DNA of 9,626 nt, from positions 1 to 9,626 of the forward strand of contig CAYLSV010000120.1 in assembly GCA_964386435.1 (NCBI GenBank), read 5' to 3'. Source of the DNA: CAYLSV01 sp964386435 (GTDB lineage Bacteria > Planctomycetota > Phycisphaerae > Tepidisphaerales > Tepidisphaeraceae). The notes beneath the pieces are model-generated. The model ran no database searches. It was given only the letters and a program-made list of their open reading frames with translations, and was not told where the DNA came from. A program made the translations under genes and the position numbers. Each line of letters opens with the position of its first letter. Position 1 is the first letter of the stretch. Below, one piece after another: positions 6,250 through 9,626 of the stretch.

Positions 6250-6387
6250 GCGGAAGTGATGAGTGAGGAGTTGGGGAGTGAAGAATGCCGAAGCGTCCTA
6301 CGCTACGGCCGCTCCGCCCTCACCGCCACGCCGCCGGGTCGCCCTCCGGCACTCGTCACTTTGCCACTCATCACTCATCACTTCCGC
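6250..6387. repeat. Imperfect long inverted repeat (MITE-like) filling the truA/helicase gap
   Basis: The left arm (about 6250-6293) and right arm (about 6344-6387) are inverted copies of about 44 bases. The outer 17 bases are identical (GCGGAAGTGATGAGTGA) and the rest has roughly ten mismatches. A central segment of about 50 bp separates them. The right arm contains the 7-mer ACTCATC twice in tandem. Each arm, read outward, ends in CACTTCCGC, three more bases, then a start codon: TTG of truA on the left, ATG of the helicase on the right. It carries no coding capacity. It could be a small non-autonomous mobile element or a two-way regulatory region. Confidence 0.75.
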
Positions 6388-6390
6388 TTC

Positions 6391-7689
6391 ATGTCCGACA
6401 AAACCTCCCACCCGCCCTTGCCCGAAGCGTTCGCGAAACTCGGCGTGGCCCCGGCGATTCTACGCGGCCTGGCCGACGCCCGGTTCGAGAAGCCCAGCGA
6501 CATCCAGTCCCTCGTGATCCCACCCGCCTTAGCCGGCAAGGACATCCTCGGCCAGGCCAAAACCGGCACCGGCAAGACGGCCGCCTTCGCCGTCCCGCTG
6601 ATCCAGGAGGCCGAGCCGGGGCGGGAGTATCAAGCGATCATCCTCGTACCGACCCGCGAGTTGTGCACGCAGGTGGTGGATGAGGTGGAAAAATTCGCCA
6701 AGCACACGCCGATCCGGGCGGTGGCCATCTACGGCGGCGAGCGGATCACGGCGCAGGAGAAGCGGCTCAAGCACAAGCCGGAGATCCTCGTCGGCACGCC
6801 CGGCCGCGTCATGGACATGGCCCGCCGGGGGCTGATCCACTTCGAGCACGTCGACTTCGCCGTGCTCGACGAGGTCGACCGCATGCTCGACATCGGCTTC
6901 CGCGACGACATCCGCAAGATCCTCGGCTGGATCAAGGAACGCCGCTCGCAGGACGTGTTTCTGCAAACCATTTTCGTCTCGGCGACCATCAGCCGGGAGA
7001 TCGAAAGCCTCGCCCGCAAGTTCATGCGGGACGACGAGGTGGAGAAGCTGATCGCACCCGGGGCCGACGAGGACCCGACGGTCGAGCAGGTGGAGCAGGC
7101 GTACATCTCGGCCGACCCGTGGGACAAGTACAAGGCGCTGCGGCTCTTGATGAAGCATGAGGAGCCGGAGCTGGCGATCGTGTTCGTCCGCACCAAGCGG
7201 ACGGCCGAGAAGGTCGCCAAGCGGTTGGGCGAGGACGGCTTTGGCGTCATGGAGATCCACGGCAACCTCGCCCAGAACAAGCGCGAGAAGGCGATGAAGA
7301 ACTTCCGCGGCGGCAAGGCGGGCGTGCTGGTGGCCACCGACGTCGCCAGCCGCGGCATCGACGTGGCCGACATCTCGCACATCATCAACTACGACATCCC
7401 CGACGACCCCGAGGCCTACGTCCACCGCGTGGGCCGCACCGCCCGCATGGGTGCCAAGGGCAAGGCGTTCACGTTCGTCGCCAAGGACCAGGGCGACGAG
7501 CTGACGAAGATCGAGAGTCTGATCAACATGCAGATCCCCAACCGCCGCCTGGAGGGCTTCGAGGCCAGCCCGCCGCCGCGGGAGAGCCGGGAGAAGCCGC
7601 TGTACGAAATCGAGAAAAAGCCCGAGCCGGAGGAGCCGACCAAGCCCAAGCGGTACGCCGGCAAAGTCGCCCGCCGCCGCCGGCGGTGA
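6391..7689 (+). CDS. DEAD-box ATP-dependent RNA helicase
   Basis: This 432-residue helicase has every core motif: Q-motif Gln39, Walker A AKTGTGKT (56-63), PTRE (87-90), GG (115-116), TPGR (136-139), motif II as DEVD (160-163) rather than DEAD, SAT (197-199), FVRTK (265-269), ATDVASRGID (315-324) and HRVGRTAR (345-352). Two RecA-like domains span about 14-375. A short charged tail follows (about 391-432), proline-rich and ending in a basic RRRRR, a likely RNA-binding extension. DEAD-box helicases remodel RNA in ribosome assembly, RNA decay or cold adaptation; the specific role is not determinable here. The frame stays open far upstream opposite truA, but the ATG at 6391 directly precedes the first family-like segment and lies just outside the inverted repeat. 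No Shine-Dalgarno site is seen. Confidence 0.96.
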   Translation: MSDKTSHPPLPEAFAKLGVAPAILRGLADARFEKPSDIQSLVIPPALAGKDILGQAKTGTGKTAAFAVPLIQEAEPGREYQAIILVPTRELCTQVVDEVEKFAKHTPIRAVAIYGGERITAQEKRLKHKPEILVGTPGRVMDMARRGLIHFEHVDFAVLDEVDRMLDIGFRDDIRKILGWIKERRSQDVFLQTIFVSATISREIESLARKFMRDDEVEKLIAPGADEDPTVEQVEQAYISADPWDKYKALRLLMKHEEPELAIVFVRTKRTAEKVAKRLGEDGFGVMEIHGNLAQNKREKAMKNFRGGKAGVLVATDVASRGIDVADISHIINYDIPDDPEAYVHRVGRTARMGAKGKAFTFVAKDQGDELTKIESLINMQIPNRRLEGFEASPPPRESREKPLYEIEKKPEPEEPTKPKRYAGKVARRRRR

Positions 7690-7700
7690 ACGGCGGCGGG
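7670..7700 (+). terminator. Stem-loop spanning the helicase stop codon, possible terminator
   Basis: Perfect 10-bp all-G/C arms (CCCGCCGCCG at 7670-7679 and CGGCGGCGGG at 7691-7700) flank an 11-base loop holding the TGA stop. The sequence after it (GCTTCTTGGG) has few T residues, so intrinsic termination is uncertain. The left arm also encodes part of the basic protein tail, so coding constraint may explain half of the stem. Confidence 0.35.
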
Positions 7701-7821
7701 GCTTCTTGGGTCGGCCTTGTGCCGTTCATGCGTGGGCGTCCGAAGGTAGCCGCGGCGCCTGCCCCGCCTTTCGGGAGCTTGTGGCACTTTGCATTCTGAT
7801 TAACCCGCTCTGAAGCGCGTG

Positions 7822-7933
7822 CGTCGCTGAAGCCCCCCACCGCCGCGTAGCGGCGGGGCTACGCACACTCGTCAAGTTGTTTGGAGCGCGTTTGTAGCCC
7901 CGCTGCTACGCAGCGGTGGGGGCTTCAGCGACG
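7822..7933. repeat. REP doublet (REPIN/BIME-like) long inverted repeat
   Basis: The left arm (7822-7862, 41 bases) and right arm (7894-7933, 40 bases) are inverted copies differing by one C deletion and two substitutions. They flank a 31-bp spacer. Each arm is itself partly palindromic: CCGCCGC-GTA-GCGGCGG in the left, CCGCTG-CTACG-CAGCGG in the right. Inverted pairs of short palindromic units are the hallmark of REPINs and BIMEs, which in other bacteria are spread by RAYT transposases supplied in trans. No transposase gene is in the window, and copy number elsewhere in the genome is unknown. Confidence 0.75.
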
Positions 7934-7977
7934 TTGCGGCGGAAGTCAAAGTACAAGCTCCGTTAGGGTCTGCCGAT

Positions 7978-7995
7978 CGCGGGGCAGGCCCCGCG
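7978..7995. promoter_or_regulatory. Perfect 18-bp palindrome upstream of the lactate permease gene
   Basis: CGCGGGGC-AG-GCCCCGCG has 8-bp arms and a 2-bp centre, and lies 61 bp before the permease ATG. It could be a regulator site or a stable hairpin. G/C-only palindromes arise easily in DNA of this composition, so support is weak. Confidence 0.25.
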
Positions 7996-8037
7996 GCCAC
8001 TTCCCGACGCCACACATGCACTGAATCTGCTGCAACC

Positions 8038-8043
8038 TAGAAT
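8038..8043 (+). promoter_or_regulatory. Possible -10 element of the lactate permease gene
   Basis: TAGAAT matches the sigma70 -10 consensus at 5 of 6 positions and ends 13 bases before the ATG at 8057, implying a leader of about 6 bases. No -35 is recognisable at 16-18 bp spacing and no Shine-Dalgarno site is present. Confidence 0.35.
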
Positions 8044-8056
8044 CCGCGCATCCGTC

Positions 8057-9526
8057 ATGGACTGGCTGTTCACGCTGCTCGCGTTTGTGCCGATCGCCCT
8101 GCTGCTGGCGTTGAGCCTGACGTGGGGCGTGCGGCAGGCGGTGCTGGCGGCGGCGGGCGTGACCGGGCTGATCTTCTTCCTCGGTGGCGGCACCGTCCCG
8201 GCGCTGGGGGCCGGCCTCGTCGCGGCGATGTTCGACACGGCGACGATCCTGCTCATCGTCACAGGGGCGTTGCTGCTCTACGTCGTCATGCAGCAGACGG
8301 GGCAGTTCGACCGGCTCAAAACGTCGCTGGAGCGGGTCCACCCCGACCGGCAGGTGCGGTTCTTTTTCCTGGCGTTGTTCCTCACGGCGTTCTTTGAGAG
8401 CGTGGCCGGGTTCGGCACGCCGGGCGTGGTGGTGCCGCTGCTGCTCATCGGGATGGGGTTCTCGCCCGTGCTGTCGGTGGCGACGGTGCTGCTGTTCAAC
8501 GGGTTGTTCGCCGCGTCGGGGGCGATCGGCACCCCGGTGACAATCGGGCTCGTCGGGCCGCTGACGTTGGAGCCGGCGGCCGTGACGCGCATTTACCTGG
8601 TTGCCGGCGTCGGCGTGGCGGCGGGGTCGGTGGCGATCATGGCCTTCATCGCCAGGCAGGTCCGCGGTGAGACGGACCTGCCAATCCCCCGCCAAGCGTG
8701 GGCCATGCTCGCGGTCGGGATGGTCACCTACGCGACGACGACCCCGTGGCTGCAGGAGCTGACCGGCATCGCTGCGGCCGGGGCGGTGGCGGCGTACGGG
8801 TTCGCGTTCGTCTTCACCGATCGCCGGGTTCCGCTGCGGCCGTGGCTGCCGTACGGGGTGCTCGTTGGATTGTTGCTGCTGCCCAAAATCGTGCCGCCGA
8901 TGGCCGGGCTGCTCGATGGGGCGGTGGCGTGGCGCGGGGTGTTCGGCACGGAGGTCGACGCCGTGCTGCGGCCGCTGCGGACGCCGCTCGTGCCGTTCTT
9001 GGCGGCGGCCGGGGTAGCGCTGTGGCAGGCGCGGACGTGGCGGTTCGACGCAAAGCCCGTGGCTTCAAAGGCGTTGGCGGTCGGCGTGATCCTGCTGCCG
9101 TCGCTGGCCATTACCCAGCTCATGCTCGCCGGCGGCGGCGGGCCGTCGGCTGATGGTGACTTGGCAACCATGGTCGGCCGAATCGCCGACGTCTTCGCCG
9201 CCACGGGTGTGGCCTACCCGGCCCTCGCGCCGCTGCTGGGCGTGCTCGGCACGTTCATGACCGGCAGCACCACGGTGAGCAACGTGATCTTTGGCCCCGT
9301 CCAGCACGACGCCGCCGCGGCGCTGGGGCTCGATGTGCCGACGGTTCTGGGCGTGCAGCTGGCCGGGGCGTCGCTCGGCAACGCGGTGTGCTTGTTCAAC
9401 ATCATCGCCGCCGCCGCCGTGGCGGGGGTGGACGATTACAACCTCGTGCTCCGGCGAACGATCCTGCCGGCCACCCTCGCCGCGGCCGTGGTCGCGGCCG
9501 TCGGCTACGCGTTCCTGGCAGTCTGA
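8057..9526 (+). CDS. lldP: L-lactate permease family transporter (LldP/LctP/GlcA)
   Basis: This 489-residue, very hydrophobic inner-membrane protein has roughly 12 or more predicted membrane segments and belongs to the lactate permease family, which imports L-lactate and in some members glycolate or D-lactate with protons. Family landmarks are FFESVAGFGTPG (112-123), GAIGTPVTIGLVGPL (155-169), LGTFMTGSTTVSNVIFGPVQ (397-416) and GNAVCLFNIIAA (441-452). It is shorter than E. coli LldP (about 550 residues), with a compact middle region, but no key segment seems missing. The ATG at 8057 places the first hydrophobic helix at residues 3-20. It stands alone after a REP-like repeat. No lactate dehydrogenase gene is in the window, so whether lactate is the true substrate is not shown by context. 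Confidence 0.93.
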   Translation: MDWLFTLLAFVPIALLLALSLTWGVRQAVLAAAGVTGLIFFLGGGTVPALGAGLVAAMFDTATILLIVTGALLLYVVMQQTGQFDRLKTSLERVHPDRQVRFFFLALFLTAFFESVAGFGTPGVVVPLLLIGMGFSPVLSVATVLLFNGLFAASGAIGTPVTIGLVGPLTLEPAAVTRIYLVAGVGVAAGSVAIMAFIARQVRGETDLPIPRQAWAMLAVGMVTYATTTPWLQELTGIAAAGAVAAYGFAFVFTDRRVPLRPWLPYGVLVGLLLLPKIVPPMAGLLDGAVAWRGVFGTEVDAVLRPLRTPLVPFLAAAGVALWQARTWRFDAKPVASKALAVGVILLPSLAITQLMLAGGGGPSADGDLATMVGRIADVFAATGVAYPALAPLLGVLGTFMTGSTTVSNVIFGPVQHDAAAALGLDVPTVLGVQLAGASLGNAVCLFNIIAAAAVAGVDDYNLVLRRTILPATLAAAVVAAVGYAFLAV

Positions 9527-9579
9527 GCCGGCGGCCTAATCAACGCCGACACAGAGCCGCGCCCGTGAGGAAGCGGGGC

Positions 9580-9626
9580 CGGCGCAGCCGGCTTCAGAAT
9601 ACTGTGGCCTGATACCGGCTGCGCCG
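9580..9626. repeat. Inverted repeat after the permease gene, truncated by the window edge
   Basis: CGGCGCAGCCGG (9580-9591) and CCGGCTGCGCCG (9615-9626) are perfect 12-bp inverted copies separated by 23 bp. The right copy ends exactly at the window edge, so the arms may be longer. It could act as a terminator stem-loop for the permease gene or be another dispersed intergenic repeat. The preceding GAGCCGCGCCCGTGAGGAAG looks like a repeat family I recall from planctomycete genomes, unverified. Confidence 0.55.

Larger units (their letters stand above)
7690..8056. other. 367-bp intergenic region between helicase and permease, no gene found
   Basis: No convincing short gene or structured RNA was found on either strand. 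The region starts with the right arm of the helicase stop-codon stem-loop. It continues with about 120 bp of unrecognised sequence, the REP-like inverted repeat at 7822-7933, an 18-bp palindrome at 7978-7995, and a possible -10 at 8038-8043 before the permease ATG. Confidence 0.7.

Noticed and set aside
6250..6387. CRISPR-like or tandem-repeat array at the repeated ACTCATC 7-mers
   Set aside because: Only about two tandem copies occur on one arm, with no regular spacers and no cas genes; the structure is a single long inverted repeat.
5533..6390. Open frame on the plus strand continuing upstream of the helicase for about 286 codons, opposite truA
   Set aside because: It is the antisense of truA plus the inverted repeat. 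It has no helicase-family sequence and low-complexity Ala/Gly/Val composition. The helicase begins at the ATG at 6391.
6870..6881. DEVD in place of DEAD in helicase motif II
   Set aside because: The catalytic Asp-Glu pair and final Asp are kept, and substitutions at the third position are common in the wider helicase family, so loss of function is not implied.
7946..8695. Minus-strand open frame of 249 codons over the start of the lactate permease gene
   Set aside because: Its composition is Arg/Gln/Asp/His-rich with no recognisable motif, and it is antisense to a well-supported membrane protein.

Overview
The window is strongly GC-rich, gene-dense chromosomal DNA coding on both strands. It probably comes from a planctomycete or another member of the PVC group (Planctomycetes, Verrucomicrobia, Chlamydiae). 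This is an inference. It rests on a metal-transport permease fused to a DtxR/MntR-type repressor, an architecture known from chlamydial YtgCR, on scarce Shine-Dalgarno sites, and on inverted-repeat elements filling the gaps between genes. No rRNA, tRNA, CRISPR array, phage gene or transposase gene is visible.

Positions 1-3121 (minus strand) hold a translationally coupled metal ABC transporter operon: a periplasmic metal-binding lipoprotein, an ATPase, and a permease that runs off the left edge and carries a DtxR-like domain at its C-terminus. Its promoter has a good -35 and a fair -10 at 17-bp spacing, with a perfect 16-bp palindrome in the spacer and -10. The operon may therefore encode its own metal-responsive repressor as the tail of a membrane subunit, acting on its own promoter.

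Positions 3163-5487 hold housekeeping genes. ribF (FAD and FMN synthesis) is divergent from the metal operon. moaD-moaE (molybdopterin synthase) is convergent with ribF, and its MoaD ends in Gly-Gly-Ala-Val instead of the required Gly-Gly. A HAD phosphatase of the YqaB/beta-phosphoglucomutase type is divergent from moaD. truA (tRNA pseudouridine synthase) is convergent with the HAD gene.

Positions 6246-9626 hold a DEAD-box RNA helicase, divergent from truA, and an L-lactate permease family transporter. A 138-bp imperfect inverted repeat fills the truA/helicase gap, with each start codon 3 bp outside an arm. The 367-bp gap after the helicase holds a second, nearly perfect inverted repeat of about 40-bp arms that looks like a REP doublet (REPIN/BIME). 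A third inverted repeat begins after the permease and is cut by the right edge.

The strongest candidate for something under-described is the fused transporter/repressor together with its palindromic promoter. The MoaD tail and the start-codon-bounded inverted repeat come next.
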